NCBI GenBank assembly: GCA_016125035.1
Contig: WGMN01000006.1
Coordinates: forward strand, 1-46,597
Direction of reading: 5' to 3'
Origin: Pseudomonadota bacterium
GTDB taxonomy: Bacteria > Pseudomonadota > Alphaproteobacteria > UBA2136 > UBA6156
Length of the DNA stretch: 46,597 nucleotides
The first letter of the stretch is position 1; each line of letters starts with the position of its first letter. A program made the position numbers and the translations under genes. Under the pieces are notes generated by a model. That model worked only from the letters and a program-made list of their open reading frames with translations, did no database searches and was not told where the DNA came from. Positions 34,595 through 42,951 of this stretch are shown piece after piece.

Positions 34595-35383
34595 CTACCT
34601 CCGCCCGCCGCGCCCGCCCTCGGCCACCAGGGTAAACCCTAAAACACTGATAATAATGCACAATCCGGGGAAGGTGATCAGCCACCACGCCGCCTCGATC
34701 ACCCCTTTACCCTCGGTCAGCATGGCCCCCCAGCTGGGCACGGGGGGCTGCACCCCCAACCCCAGGTAGCTCAACCCGGCCTCGGTCAAAATGGCTGCCG
34801 CCAACCCCAAACTCATGCTGGTCACAATCGGCGGCAGGGCATTGGGCAATATGTGCCGCACCGCCAGCCGTACCCGCCCCACGCCGGCCAGCCGTGCGCT
34901 TTCCACAAACGCCCGCCCGCGCAGGCTCAACACTTCGGCACGCACCAGCCGCGCCACGCCCATCCAGCTGGTGGCGCCGATCACGATCATCACATTCATC
35001 AGGGAAGGGGAGAGGAAGGCGATAACCGCCAAAATCAAAAAGATGGTCGGGAAGCACAGCATCACATCGGTCATGCGCATCAGCAGCCGGTCGGTCCATT
35101 TACCGCCCAGCGCCGCGGCCACGCCCACCAGCACCCCCAGCGCGGTGGCCAGTCCCACCGCCACCAGCCCCACGCTCAAACTGGTGCGCGCGCCAAAAAT
35201 AAGCCGGCTTAAAACATCGCGCCCCAAACTGTCGGTCCCCAGCCAGAAGTGCGCATTCGGCGCCTCCAGCACATTATAAAGGTGCAGCTCGGTGGGGCCA
35301 TAGGGCGCCAGCCACGGCGCCGCCACCGCCACCAACACCATCGCCAGGGCCATCTCCATCCCTAAAAGCTGCATCCCACGCAT
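34595..35383 (-). CDS. Peptide/nickel-type ABC transporter permease (DppC/OppC family)
   Basis: 262 residues. Inner-membrane permease with about six helices. Family features: HFWLGTDSLGRDVLSRLIFGARTSL, GVAAALGGKWTDRLLMRMTDV, and the EAA loop region RGRAFVESARLAGVGRVRLAVRHILPNALPPI, then TEAGLSYLGLGVQPP. The C-terminus is TLVAEGGRGGRR instead of the usual GEGLRDALDP, so the end may be altered by a frameshift. The partner permease is at 35817, separated by a four-helix-bundle gene. ATPase and binding-protein genes are not in the window. Confidence 0.9.
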   Translation of the reverse strand: MRGMQLLGMEMALAMVLVAVAAPWLAPYGPTELHLYNVLEAPNAHFWLGTDSLGRDVLSRLIFGARTSLSVGLVAVGLATALGVLVGVAAALGGKWTDRLLMRMTDVMLCFPTIFLILAVIAFLSPSLMNVMIVIGATSWMGVARLVRAEVLSLRGRAFVESARLAGVGRVRLAVRHILPNALPPIVTSMSLGLAAAILTEAGLSYLGLGVQPPVPSWGAMLTEGKGVIEAAWWLITFPGLCIIISVLGFTLVAEGGRGGRR

Positions 35384-35398
35384 TGGTTTATGTCCTTC

Positions 35399-35770
35399 CT
35401 ATGCCACCCGGGGTTTGGCTAACCCCTGTAGCATCCGGGCAATCCTGCCATATTGCTCTCTTAACCTCACGGTATCTATCTGCTTTATTTCATCCAAATC
35501 GTGGGCATATTTCAACCACAAATCCACTTCGCGGGCCGAGCCCAGGGCCATAAGAACAAATCGCCGGAACTCGGCGGAAGAACTGTTCTTGCCGAAGCCT
35601 TCCGCCAAATTTGCACAAATGCTCTTACTCGCCCGCCTTATTTGGTCTGCAATTCCGCCGTACTGCTCCCCTTTACTCATAGCCTTGGAAAGCCGGTGGA
35701 TTTCAAGCGAAGCGGCATACGCCAGCTTGAAAACCTCAAAATCATAAACACTCTTCACTAGCCCCGGCAC
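35399..35770 (-). CDS. Four-helix-bundle protein (23S rRNA IVP family)
   Basis: 123 residues from GTG 35770 (AGGA 8 bp upstream). Typical family pattern: DFEVFKLAYAASLEIHRLSK, then ADQIRRASKSICANLAEGFG and RRFVLMALGSAREVDLWLKYA. Such proteins form pentameric four-helix bundles and are encoded in 23S rRNA intervening sequences or as stand-alone genes; their function is not established. Here it lies between two permease genes and may be an insertion into the transporter operon. The spacer upstream of it is the 7-bp repeat array. Confidence 0.88.
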   Translation of the reverse strand: MPGLVKSVYDFEVFKLAYAASLEIHRLSKAMSKGEQYGGIADQIRRASKSICANLAEGFGKNSSSAEFRRFVLMALGSAREVDLWLKYAHDLDEIKQIDTVRLREQYGRIARMLQGLAKPRVA

Positions 35771-35787
35771 TGCGTAAGTCCTTTCTT

Positions 35788-35815
35788 AATCACCAATAAC
35801 CAATCACCAATAACC
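35788..35815. repeat. Heptanucleotide tandem array (4 units)
   Basis: AATCACC, AATAACC, AATCACC, AATAACC, alternating perfectly. It ends 1 bp from the stop of the DppB-type gene and precedes the four-helix-bundle gene. Confidence 0.85.
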
Positions 35816-35816
35816 T

Positions 35817-36779
35817 CTATTCCACCCGTGGGTCTGCCCACGCATAAGCCATATCTGCCAAAAGGTTGCCAACCAATGTTAAAGCGGACCCCAAAGTCAG
35901 CAACGCCATGATCACCGGGTAATCGCGCATCAGCACCGCGTCGTAAAACAGCTTGCCCATGCCGGGCAGCGCAAAAATGCTTTCCATGATCACGCTGCCG
36001 CCGATCAACCCCGGCAAGCTCAACCCCAAAATGGTGATCACCGGCAGCAAGGCATTGCGCAACGCATGGCGCACCAGCACGCGCTGCTCGCTGGCGCCCT
36101 TGGCGCGCGCGGTTAAAATGTAATCCTGGCGCAGCACCTCCACCATGCTGCCGCGCACAAAGCGGCTAATGCCCGCCAGGCTGCCCACAATGCCCACCCC
36201 CACCGGCAACGCAATGTGCCAGGCAATGTCCCTGGCCTGTGCCCACCAGCCCCAGCTCTCCGCGCCAAAACTGCGCAGGCCAGAAAGCGGCACCCACCCC
36301 AGCGTCACGCCAAAAAATTGCATCCCCAGCAGCGCCAGCCACACGCTGGGCGCGGCCAGGCCAACATAAAGCAGCAGCGTCACCACACCGTCGCGCAGGC
36401 CAAAGGGCTTGGCCGCCACCCACACCCCAATCGGCACACTCAACACCAGCACCAGCAGCAGCCCGCCCAGGTTCAGCCACAGGGTCAGCGGCATGGCGGC
36501 GGCGATCTTATCCCACACCTTCAACCCGTCGGGGGCCAGGCTTACCCCCAGCTTGCCTTGCAGCAGGTTGCCCACCCAGTGCAGGTACTGCACGTAAATC
36601 GGCTGGTCCAGGCCGTAGGCCGCCTTCATCGCGGTGTTGGCGTGGGCACGGGGGTCAAAGTCGCCCATCAGCGTGGTGGGGTCTCCCGGCGCCAGGTGCA
36701 TCACCGCAAAACACAGCACCGTCACGCCCACCAGCAGTGGCAAGCTTGCAAGTATCCGTCGCAGCACAAAAGCACCCAT
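35817..36779 (-). CDS. Peptide/nickel-type ABC transporter permease (DppB/OppB family)
   Basis: 320 residues from ATG 36779. DppB-type N-terminus FVLRRILASLPLLVGVTVLCF then HLAPGDP; YGLDQPIYVQYLHWV; EAA region RQDYILTARAKGASEQRVLVRHALRNALLPVITI; end LADMAYAWADPRVE. Six membrane helices. It should pair with the DppC-type permease at 34595-35383, forming the channel of an importer for peptides or related solutes. Substrate cannot be read from permeases alone. Confidence 0.93.
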   Translation of the reverse strand: MGAFVLRRILASLPLLVGVTVLCFAVMHLAPGDPTTLMGDFDPRAHANTAMKAAYGLDQPIYVQYLHWVGNLLQGKLGVSLAPDGLKVWDKIAAAMPLTLWLNLGGLLLVLVLSVPIGVWVAAKPFGLRDGVVTLLLYVGLAAPSVWLALLGMQFFGVTLGWVPLSGLRSFGAESWGWWAQARDIAWHIALPVGVGIVGSLAGISRFVRGSMVEVLRQDYILTARAKGASEQRVLVRHALRNALLPVITILGLSLPGLIGGSVIMESIFALPGMGKLFYDAVLMRDYPVIMALLTLGSALTLVGNLLADMAYAWADPRVE

Positions 36780-36826
36780 GGCGCACACTCTACCCAAAAT
36801 CGCGCGGTTGTCCTATCCTTGCTGGC

Positions 36827-37933
36827 ATGAAACCCCGCACCCCCACCCGCTATGGCCCCGTGGCGCAAAGCCTGCACTGGCTCATCGCCGCGCTCATCCT
36901 GTTCCAGCTCTACGTCGGCCTCACTATAGATTCCTACGCCACCTTCACCAAATTCACTCTCATCCAGTGGCATAAATCCATCGGCCTTACGGTGCTTATC
37001 CTGGTGTTCATCCGGGCCATGTGGCGCTTCACCAACCCGGCGCCGATGCTCCCCGCCGGCACGCCGCTGTGGCAGCGCGTCACGGCGCACACCACACACC
37101 TTATGCTTTATGCGCTGATGGTGCTCATGCCGCTCTCTGGCTGGGTGTTCTCCGACGCATCCGGCTACCACCCCAACCTCTTTGGCCTTACCGTGCCGGT
37201 TATTTCCACGGTAGACAAACCGCTCTCCCACACCTTCAAAGCGCTGCATTACTGGGGCGGCTATGCCTTCCTGGTGCTGCTGGCCCTGCACCTGGGCGCG
37301 GCGCTCTACCACCACCTTATCGTGCGCGATGCCATCCTCACCCGCATGCTGCCCGCCTGGCTCAAATTGCCGCGCCCGCGCCTGTGGCTGCCGCTGGTTG
37401 CCGCGCTGCTGCTGCCCGCCGCCGCGCATGCCTATAGCTGGAATACCGACTACGGCGCCAGCAACATCACCTGGCAGGTGCCCTTCAACGGCCAGCCGGT
37501 CACCGGCAGCTTTAAAAGCTGGTACGCCAAAATCTTCTTCAACCCCGATCATATCGAGGCCGCCACCATCGAGGTCTCCATCCCCACCACCAGCGTAGAG
37601 AGCGGCGACATGGGCCGCGACGTCACCCTGCGCGGGCCCGACTGGTTCAACTCCACGCGCTACCTCAACGCCACCTTCACCAGCAGCAAGATCACCAAAC
37701 TGGCCGAGGGCATGTACCGTGCCGAGGGCAAGTTCAGCCTGGCAGGCGTCACCCTGCCGTTGTCTTTCCCCTTCACGCTCACCATCACCGGCGATACCGC
37801 GCGCGCCAAGGGGCGCTTCAACCTGTCGCGGCGCGATTATCTGCTGGGCAAGGGCCCGTGGGAGAAAAGCTCCGAGATCGGCGACACCGTGCAGGTCACC
37901 TTCATCGTCAACGCCACCAAAGATCTCAAATAG
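36827..37933 (+). CDS. Cytochrome b561 fused to a YceI-like domain
   Basis: 368 residues. Residues 1-180 are a four-helix cytochrome b561: YGPVAQSLHWLIAALILFQ with His17, QWHKSIGL with His49, further His in AHTTHLMLY and LHLGAALYHHL as haem ligands. Residues 186-202 look like a retained signal peptide (LPLVAALLLPAAAHA), and 203-368 are a YceI-type lipocalin-like domain (YSWNTDYGASNITWQV; FFNPDHIEAATIEVSI; GPDWFNSTRYLNATFTSSKI). YceI domains bind polyisoprenoids. Inference: an inner-membrane electron carrier with a periplasmic isoprenoid/quinone-binding domain. ruvC starts 3 bp later. Confidence 0.88.
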   Translation: MKPRTPTRYGPVAQSLHWLIAALILFQLYVGLTIDSYATFTKFTLIQWHKSIGLTVLILVFIRAMWRFTNPAPMLPAGTPLWQRVTAHTTHLMLYALMVLMPLSGWVFSDASGYHPNLFGLTVPVISTVDKPLSHTFKALHYWGGYAFLVLLALHLGAALYHHLIVRDAILTRMLPAWLKLPRPRLWLPLVAALLLPAAAHAYSWNTDYGASNITWQVPFNGQPVTGSFKSWYAKIFFNPDHIEAATIEVSIPTTSVESGDMGRDVTLRGPDWFNSTRYLNATFTSSKITKLAEGMYRAEGKFSLAGVTLPLSFPFTLTITGDTARAKGRFNLSRRDYLLGKGPWEKSSEIGDTVQVTFIVNATKDLK

Positions 37934-37936
37934 CCG

Positions 37937-38434
37937 GTGGCGGCAGCGCACACCATTCTTGGTATCGATCCCGGCCTGCAGCACACCGGCTACGGCATCA
38001 TCCGCGTGGCCGGCAACCAGCACAGCTTCCTCGCCTGCGGGCGCATCAGCACCAAGGCTTCTGCCCCCACTGCCGAGCGCCTTGCCGCACTGGCCGAAGG
38101 CCTGGCCCAGGTCATCCGCGCGCACAACCCCACCCACGCCGCGGTGGAAGAGGTCTTCGTCAACAGCAACGCGCGCAGCAGTTTGCAGCTGGGGCAGGCG
38201 CGCGGCGTGTGCCTGCTGGTGCCGGGGCAACTGGGGCTGCCGGTGGCGGAATACGCCGCGCGCCTGGTCAAAAAATCACTGGTGGGCAAGGGCAATGCGG
38301 AAAAAGCCCAGGTCGCGCACATGGTGCGCGTGCTCCTTCCCACCTCGGCGGCTGCCAGCGCCGACGCCGCCGACGCGCTGGCCGTCGCTCTCACCCACGC
38401 CCACCACCTGGCCTTCACCGCCCGCCTCAAATAA
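37937..38434 (+). CDS. ruvC: Holliday junction resolvase RuvC
   Basis: 165 residues from GTG 37937. Dimeric endonuclease that cuts Holliday junctions held by RuvAB. Catalytic acidic residues present: Asp11 in ILGIDPGLQHTGYG, Glu71 in AAVEEVFVN, and the C-terminal SADAADALAVALTHAH near 145-155. Normal length. Follows the b561-YceI gene by 3 bp, so possibly co-transcribed; ruvA follows after a 222-bp spacer that contains a 7-bp repeat array. Confidence 0.96.
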   Translation: MAAAHTILGIDPGLQHTGYGIIRVAGNQHSFLACGRISTKASAPTAERLAALAEGLAQVIRAHNPTHAAVEEVFVNSNARSSLQLGQARGVCLLVPGQLGLPVAEYAARLVKKSLVGKGNAEKAQVAHMVRVLLPTSAAASADAADALAVALTHAHHLAFTARLK

Positions 38435-38611
38435 TTAAAACCCCCACCACAAAGGGCAGGGGCCTACGCAACTCACGGCCAGGACGCATAACCGCCAAGG
38501 CCGAATCGGAAGAAGAAATATCAGCGCCTGCGGCAGCCGTACAAAAAAGGAATAAACCAACGGAATGGTTACCTCTATCCCTACCACCGCCCAAAAAAAT
38601 GTCAACACCCG

Positions 38612-38639
38612 CACCTACCACCTACCACCTACCACCTAC
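38612..38639. repeat. Heptanucleotide tandem array (4 units)
   Basis: CACCTAC repeated four times exactly, followed by a degenerate AACCTAT, 17 bp before the ruvA start. The rest of the ruvC-ruvA spacer (38435-38611) shows no gene. Confidence 0.9.
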
Positions 38640-38656
38640 AACCTATACACTCAGGC

Positions 38657-39241
38657 ATGATCTCCACCCTTACCGGCCCCGTGCTCGAAGTCACCGCCAC
38701 CGCCGCGGTCATCGATTGCTCCGGCGTCGGCTACGCCGCCTTCTGCCCCATGCGCACGATGGCAGGGCTCACCACCGGCCAAACCGCACGCCTTTACACC
38801 GTGCTCAACGTGCGTGAAGACGCGCTCACCCTCTTCGGCTTCGCCACTCCGGCGGAACGTTCGTTCTTCGAGCAACTCACCACCGTCAGCGGCGTCGGCC
38901 CGCGCATCGGCCTGTCGCTGCTGTCTTCTTTTACCCCGGCCGATATCCAGCAGGCCATCCTCACCAACCAACCCGGCCAGCTCTCGCGGGCCTCGGGGGT
39001 GGGCAAAAAACTGGCCGAGAAGATCATCGTGGAGCTCAAAGACAAACTCGCCTCGGTGGCCATCCTCGCCCCCGCCGCCGGCCCGGCGGCCTCCGGCCTG
39101 CTTGCCGATCTCACATCCGCCCTCACCAACCTGGGCTACCCGGCCAAAACCGCGCAGGCGGCGGCCGAGCAGGCGCTGCAAGCCAACCCCAAAGCTACTT
39201 TTGAAGATCTTTTCAAAACCGCCCTGCACAAAGCCGCCTAG
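38657..39241 (+). CDS. ruvA: Holliday junction branch migration subunit RuvA
   Basis: 194 residues. Tetramer that holds the four-way junction and loads RuvB. Domain I opens MISTLTGPVLEVTATAAVIDCSGVGY; helix-hairpin-helix motifs are SGVGPRIGLSLL and SGVGKKLAEKIIVELKD; the small C-terminal RuvB-binding domain is ALTNLGYPAKTAQAAAEQAL. Normal length. Only CAGG lies just before the ATG, and the heptamer array is immediately upstream, so translation may be inefficient. Confidence 0.96.
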   Translation: MISTLTGPVLEVTATAAVIDCSGVGYAAFCPMRTMAGLTTGQTARLYTVLNVREDALTLFGFATPAERSFFEQLTTVSGVGPRIGLSLLSSFTPADIQQAILTNQPGQLSRASGVGKKLAEKIIVELKDKLASVAILAPAAGPAASGLLADLTSALTNLGYPAKTAQAAAEQALQANPKATFEDLFKTALHKAA

Positions 39242-39328
39242 GGCTTGTTGCTGAATTGTTGCAATGCCTGGGGTATTTCCCCAACATCCGCTTGTCAGAG
39301 CAGCTGGTGCCGCGCTTCATATAAACCC

Positions 39329-39919
39329 ATGAAGTGGTTGCTGCCTCTCTCGGTCTGTTCGCTGGCTTTCATGTCCGCCCAATCCCACGCGCTGGAAGCC
39401 GTGGCCCTGCCGTCCGACGGCGCGGGCAGCGCCAGCGGCGCCTCCACCTACGCCCTCGCCAACCAGCTCACCAGCCAGAACGCGGCGCTGGCCGCCCAGG
39501 GCGGCTTGCTCCAGCAACTCAACCAATCCGTCTCCTCCCTCACCACTGTTATCAACAACCTCACTACCCAGATCACCCAGATCAGCAATACCCAGAATCA
39601 GATCATCAACTACCTCACCCAAAACACCTGCAAAGACGGCAAGATCACCACGGTGGATGGCGCCCTTACCTGCACCGGCGCCTCCGCCGCCCCCAGCACC
39701 GGTTGCCCCGGCTATTACATTAACAACAACCAAAGCATGCCTATGCCTGGCACCTATAACGGGCAGTGGGGTGCGTATAACACCAACGTCACTTTCGGCC
39801 AGGGTTACATCATCCCCTTCCGGGCTTCCAACTCCCCGGATGGAACTTACCAATGTATGAACGGCAGCTGGGTGAAGATCCAAAACGCGCCTGTCGATAA
39901 CAACGGCGTCGGCTGGTAA
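39329..39919 (+). CDS. Secreted coiled-coil protein, unknown function
   Basis: 196 residues from ATG 39329, with a signal peptide (MKWLLPLSVCSLAFMSAQ, cleavage after SHA). Residues 45-100 are rich in Gln, Asn, Ser and Thr with heptad-like spacing (LLQQLNQSVSSLTTVINNL; ITQISNTQNQIINYL), resembling stalks of trimeric adhesins or phage fibres. The C-terminal 95 residues hold Cys pairs (NTCKDG, LTCTG, GCPG, QCMNG) and Gly/Tyr/Asn-rich loops. Probably a surface-exposed oligomer. No terminator precedes the next hairpin at 39962. Confidence 0.7.
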   Translation: MKWLLPLSVCSLAFMSAQSHALEAVALPSDGAGSASGASTYALANQLTSQNAALAAQGGLLQQLNQSVSSLTTVINNLTTQITQISNTQNQIINYLTQNTCKDGKITTVDGALTCTGASAAPSTGCPGYYINNNQSMPMPGTYNGQWGAYNTNVTFGQGYIIPFRASNSPDGTYQCMNGSWVKIQNAPVDNNGVGW

Positions 39920-39961
39920 CCCCCAACGGCATATTTCATTTTTAGGTCCGCTGTTATAAAG

Positions 39962-39988
39962 TCTCCCCAACAAAAGGGGAGATTTTTT
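39962..39988 (+). terminator. Terminator that also carries a ribosome site
   Basis: Stem TCTCCCC / GGGGAGA with a 7-nt loop, followed by T6 (39983-39988): a good intrinsic terminator. Its 3' arm GGGGAGA is also the best Shine-Dalgarno for the ATG at 39990. Folding would both stop read-through and hide the ribosome site. Confidence 0.75.
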
Positions 39989-39989
39989 C

Positions 39990-40676
39990 ATGCAACTCCA
40001 ATACCTCGGCCACAGCGGCTTTAAAATTACCACCTCCACCCACACCTTGCTGGTCGATCCCTTCCTCACCGGCAATGGCAAAGCGCCCATGGATTGGCAA
40101 ACCGCCGCCAAGGGCACCACCCACATCCTGCTCACCCACGGGCACGGAGACCACGTCGGTGATACCGCGGCCATCGCCGCGCAAACCGGCGCTACGGTGG
40201 TGGGTATGGTGGAACTCGTCACCTGGCTCGCCAAAAAGCACGGCGTCAAAAAGACGGAACCGGCCAACTTCGGCGGCACCATCAACTTGGGGCAGGGGCA
40301 CTCGGTCACGCTGGTGCCGGCCTGGCATTCCTCGGCGGCGGATGACGGCACGTACCTCGGCAACCCGGCAGGCCTCATCATCACCACGCCGGGCAAAACC
40401 ATCTACCACGCGGGCGATACCTGCGCCTTTGGCGACATGGCGCTGATCCAAGAGCTCTATCACCCGCACATCGGCCTCATACCCATCGGCGACCGCTACA
40501 CCATGGGCGCGCGCGAGGCCGCCTTCGCCGCGCAAAAGTACTTCAAATTCGAGAAGGTCATCCCCATCCACTACGCCACCTTCGGCCAGCTGGCCCCCAC
40601 CGCCGACGAGTTCGTGCACCACGGCAAAGGCCTGCCCATCCAGGTGGTCAACCCGGGCGAGTCCATCACCCTCTAG
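39990..40676 (+). CDS. UPF0173 metal-dependent hydrolase (metallo-beta-lactamase fold)
   Basis: 228 residues. Opens MQLQYLGHSGFKI, then LLVDPFLTGN, the metal-binding HGHGDH near 50-56 (LLTHGHGDHVGD), PAWHSS, YHAGDTCAFGDM and IPIHYATFGQL: the full UPF0173 set. Binds two metal ions and hydrolyses an unknown substrate. Length normal. Its ribosome site lies inside the hairpin at 39962-39988, so a promoter inside or downstream of the preceding gene, or read-through, is needed. Confidence 0.93.
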   Translation: MQLQYLGHSGFKITTSTHTLLVDPFLTGNGKAPMDWQTAAKGTTHILLTHGHGDHVGDTAAIAAQTGATVVGMVELVTWLAKKHGVKKTEPANFGGTINLGQGHSVTLVPAWHSSAADDGTYLGNPAGLIITTPGKTIYHAGDTCAFGDMALIQELYHPHIGLIPIGDRYTMGAREAAFAAQKYFKFEKVIPIHYATFGQLAPTADEFVHHGKGLPIQVVNPGESITL

Positions 40677-40739
40677 CGCACAAACCTGCCCAAAGCCCCA
40701 GCCATCCCGCTGGCCTTGCCGGTTTGATTTCTGTACACT

Positions 40740-41735
40740 ATGCCCATGCAGCCCGACGATATCCTCACCCCCACCCCCCAGCCAGAAGAACTCGGCGCCG
40801 ACATCGCCCTGCGCCCGCCCTCGCTGGCGGAGTTCGTCGGCCAGCCGGACCTCCGCGCCAACCTGGAGGTCTTCATCGCCAGCGCCAAAACCCGTGGCGG
40901 GGCGCTCGACCACGTCCTGCTCTCCGGCCCGCCGGGTCTCGGCAAAACCTCGCTCGCACATATTTTGGCGAAGGAACTCGGCGTGGGCTTCCGCGCCACC
41001 TCGGGCCCGGTCATCGCCAAGGGCGGAGATTTGGCCGCCATCCTCACCACCATCCAGCCGCACGATGTCTTGTTCATCGATGAAATTCACCGCCTGCCCA
41101 CCAACGTGGAAGAGGTGCTCTACCCGGCGATGGAGGATTATAAGCTCGATCTCATCATCGGCGAAGGCCCGGCCGCCCGCACCGTGCGGGTGGATGTCCC
41201 GCCGTTTACCCTGGTCGGCGCCACCACCCGCGCCGGCATGCTCTCCAACCCGCTGCGCGACAGGTTCGGCGTCCACGGCCGCCTGGAATTCTACGGCACA
41301 GAAGATTTGCAGCACATCCTCACCCGCGCCGCAGGCCTGCTCACCACACCTCTGGAAGCCAAAGCCGCGGCCGAGATCGCCTCACGCAGCCGCGGCACGC
41401 CGCGCATCGCCAATCGCCTGTTGCGCCGGGTTCGTGACTTCGCCGTGGTGGAAGGGCAGGGCGCCATCACACTCGCCATCACCCAGCACGCGCTCAAACG
41501 CCTGGGCGTGGATACCAACGGGCTGGACAGGAACGACCACCGCTACCTGGAAGCCCTGGTCACCCGCTTCAAGGGCGGCCCGGTGGGGCTGTCCACCCTG
41601 GCCGCCTCCACCGGAGAGAGCGAAGACACCATCGAAGACATGGTGGAACCCTACCTGCTGCAACTGGGCTTCATCCAGCGTACCCCGCGCGGCCGCCAGG
41701 CCACCGAGGCCGCGCTCAACTACGTCCGTAAATAA
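40740..41735 (+). CDS. ruvB: Holliday junction DNA helicase RuvB
   Basis: 331 residues from ATG 40740 (a second ATG is two codons later). Hexameric AAA+ motor driving branch migration with RuvA. Motifs: [12 protein letters not shown], Walker [10 protein letters not shown], Walker [11 protein letters not shown], sensor-1 GATTRAGML, arginine finger [13 protein letters not shown], and a C-terminal winged helix ending [15 protein letters not shown]. Normal length. In this genome ruvA and ruvB are separated by two unrelated genes. Confidence 0.97.
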   Translation: MPMQPDDILTPTPQPEELGADIALRPPSLAEFVGQPDLRANLEVFIASAKTRGGALDHVLLSGPPGLGKTSLAHILAKELGVGFRATSGPVIAKGGDLAAILTTIQPHDVLFIDEIHRLPTNVEEVLYPAMEDYKLDLIIGEGPAARTVRVDVPPFTLVGATTRAGMLSNPLRDRFGVHGRLEFYGTEDLQHILTRAAGLLTTPLEAKAAAEIASRSRGTPRIANRLLRRVRDFAVVEGQGAITLAITQHALKRLGVDTNGLDRNDHRYLEALVTRFKGGPVGLSTLAASTGESEDTIEDMVEPYLLQLGFIQRTPRGRQATEAALNYVRK

Positions 41736-41739
41736 CCCG

Positions 41740-42813
41740 CTATTTAAGCTTCAGGTTGGCCGAGCGCTCATCCATCTCGGCCGCCAGCGCGCTCAACCGG
41801 GTAGAGATCTCCACCCCCCGCGCCACCTGGGTCTGCATCTGTTCCAGCGTACGCGCAATCTCTTCGCTGCGCGCCTTCTCGGCGGCGGTATTGGCGTCCT
41901 GCTTTTGCAGCAGGGCTGCGGCGGCCTGGATATCCTCGCGCATGCCACCCACCTCCTTGCTTACGCTGGCCATGTCGCGGCGCAGGCTGGTCAGCGCGGC
42001 CAGCAGGGCGCTTACCGTTTCGTCCAGCCCCTCCACGGTCTTGGCGCTCTCGCCCGCCAGCTTGCGCACTTCGCCGGCCACCACGGCAAAGCCGCGCCCC
42101 ACATCGCCGGCGCGCGCGGCCTCAATCGCGGCGTTCAGCGCCAGCAGGTTGATCTGGTCGGCAATATCGCGGATGGCGGCAGAAACACCGCGCATCCGGT
42201 CCATCCGCGCGTCCAGCCCTTGCATCGCGTCGGTGCCGCGCTCCACCACGTTCTCCACCGCCACCAGGCGCTCGCCCATGCGGCGCATGTGCTCTTCGGT
42301 GGCATCGTCCTTGCGCGCGCCGTCATCGCTCGATCTCTGCAATTCCACCAACAGGCTTTTCTGCTCGCTGCGCAGGTTGCCCAAAATATGGCTCTGGCTG
42401 TCCAGCTCGCCCACGGTCTCCAAAAGTCCGGCGCGGTTGTCGCGTGCCTCGGTTGCCAGTTTCCGCCACGAGACGATAATCTTGTTCAGCCCCGCCGCCA
42501 CTTCGCGCAGCTCCAGCTGGCCTTCTTCGCGGGCATGCGCGCTCAAATCCAGCCGGTTCAGCCGGTCAATGGTTTCATGAATGTCCTCCAGCCCCAGCCG
42601 CACATCGCGGATGATAAGCTTGCCCAGCCCCACCACCACCACCACACCGGCGGCGATAAACACCCAGCCCAACCGCTCATCTTCCAGCAGCAGGTCTTCC
42701 ACCAGAATCAACGCAATACCCACCAGGCTGGTCAGCAAAAACCGCCAACGCAGAGACACGTTACGCCAGGAGATCAACATGGTAAGCATTTCGTTCTTAT
42801 TATGTTTTGCCAC
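41740..42813 (-). CDS. Methyl-accepting signalling protein without periplasmic sensor domain
   Basis: 357 residues. Two close membrane helices (about 25-42 and 49-68) are joined by a very short loop ([10 protein letters not shown]), so there is no periplasmic ligand domain. After a HAMP-like linker comes a long coiled coil with the signature hairpin of chemoreceptors: [20 protein letters not shown] then [19 protein letters not shown]. It must sense an intracellular or membrane signal, or a partner. It could be a substrate of the cheD-like protein at 31098-31688. No CheA/CheW genes are in the window. Convergent with ruvB. Confidence 0.88.
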   Translation of the reverse strand: MAKHNKNEMLTMLISWRNVSLRWRFLLTSLVGIALILVEDLLLEDERLGWVFIAAGVVVVVGLGKLIIRDVRLGLEDIHETIDRLNRLDLSAHAREEGQLELREVAAGLNKIIVSWRKLATEARDNRAGLLETVGELDSQSHILGNLRSEQKSLLVELQRSSDDGARKDDATEEHMRRMGERLVAVENVVERGTDAMQGLDARMDRMRGVSAAIRDIADQINLLALNAAIEAARAGDVGRGFAVVAGEVRKLAGESAKTVEGLDETVSALLAALTSLRRDMASVSKEVGGMREDIQAAAALLQKQDANTAAEKARSEEIARTLEQMQTQVARGVEISTRLSALAAEMDERSANLKLK

Positions 42814-42951
42814 TTTAGCCGCGCCTTAACGGAGTAGTCCATAAGGGGAGGGGGCCTGGCCTCCATCCGGTTGCCCATTTCCCGCGCAATCCGCCGCTGC
42901 GCCTGCGCCTTCGTTGTTTACAGCCGGCGCGGCAGTGGTTACGGTTCGCCC

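Noticed and set aside
36722-38230. 502-codon frame antisense to the b561-YceI and ruvC genes
   Set aside because: Shadow frame with Gly/His/Arg-rich composition.
39954-41315. 453-codon frame antisense to the UPF0173 and ruvB genes
   Set aside because: Shadow frame; both sense genes are certain.
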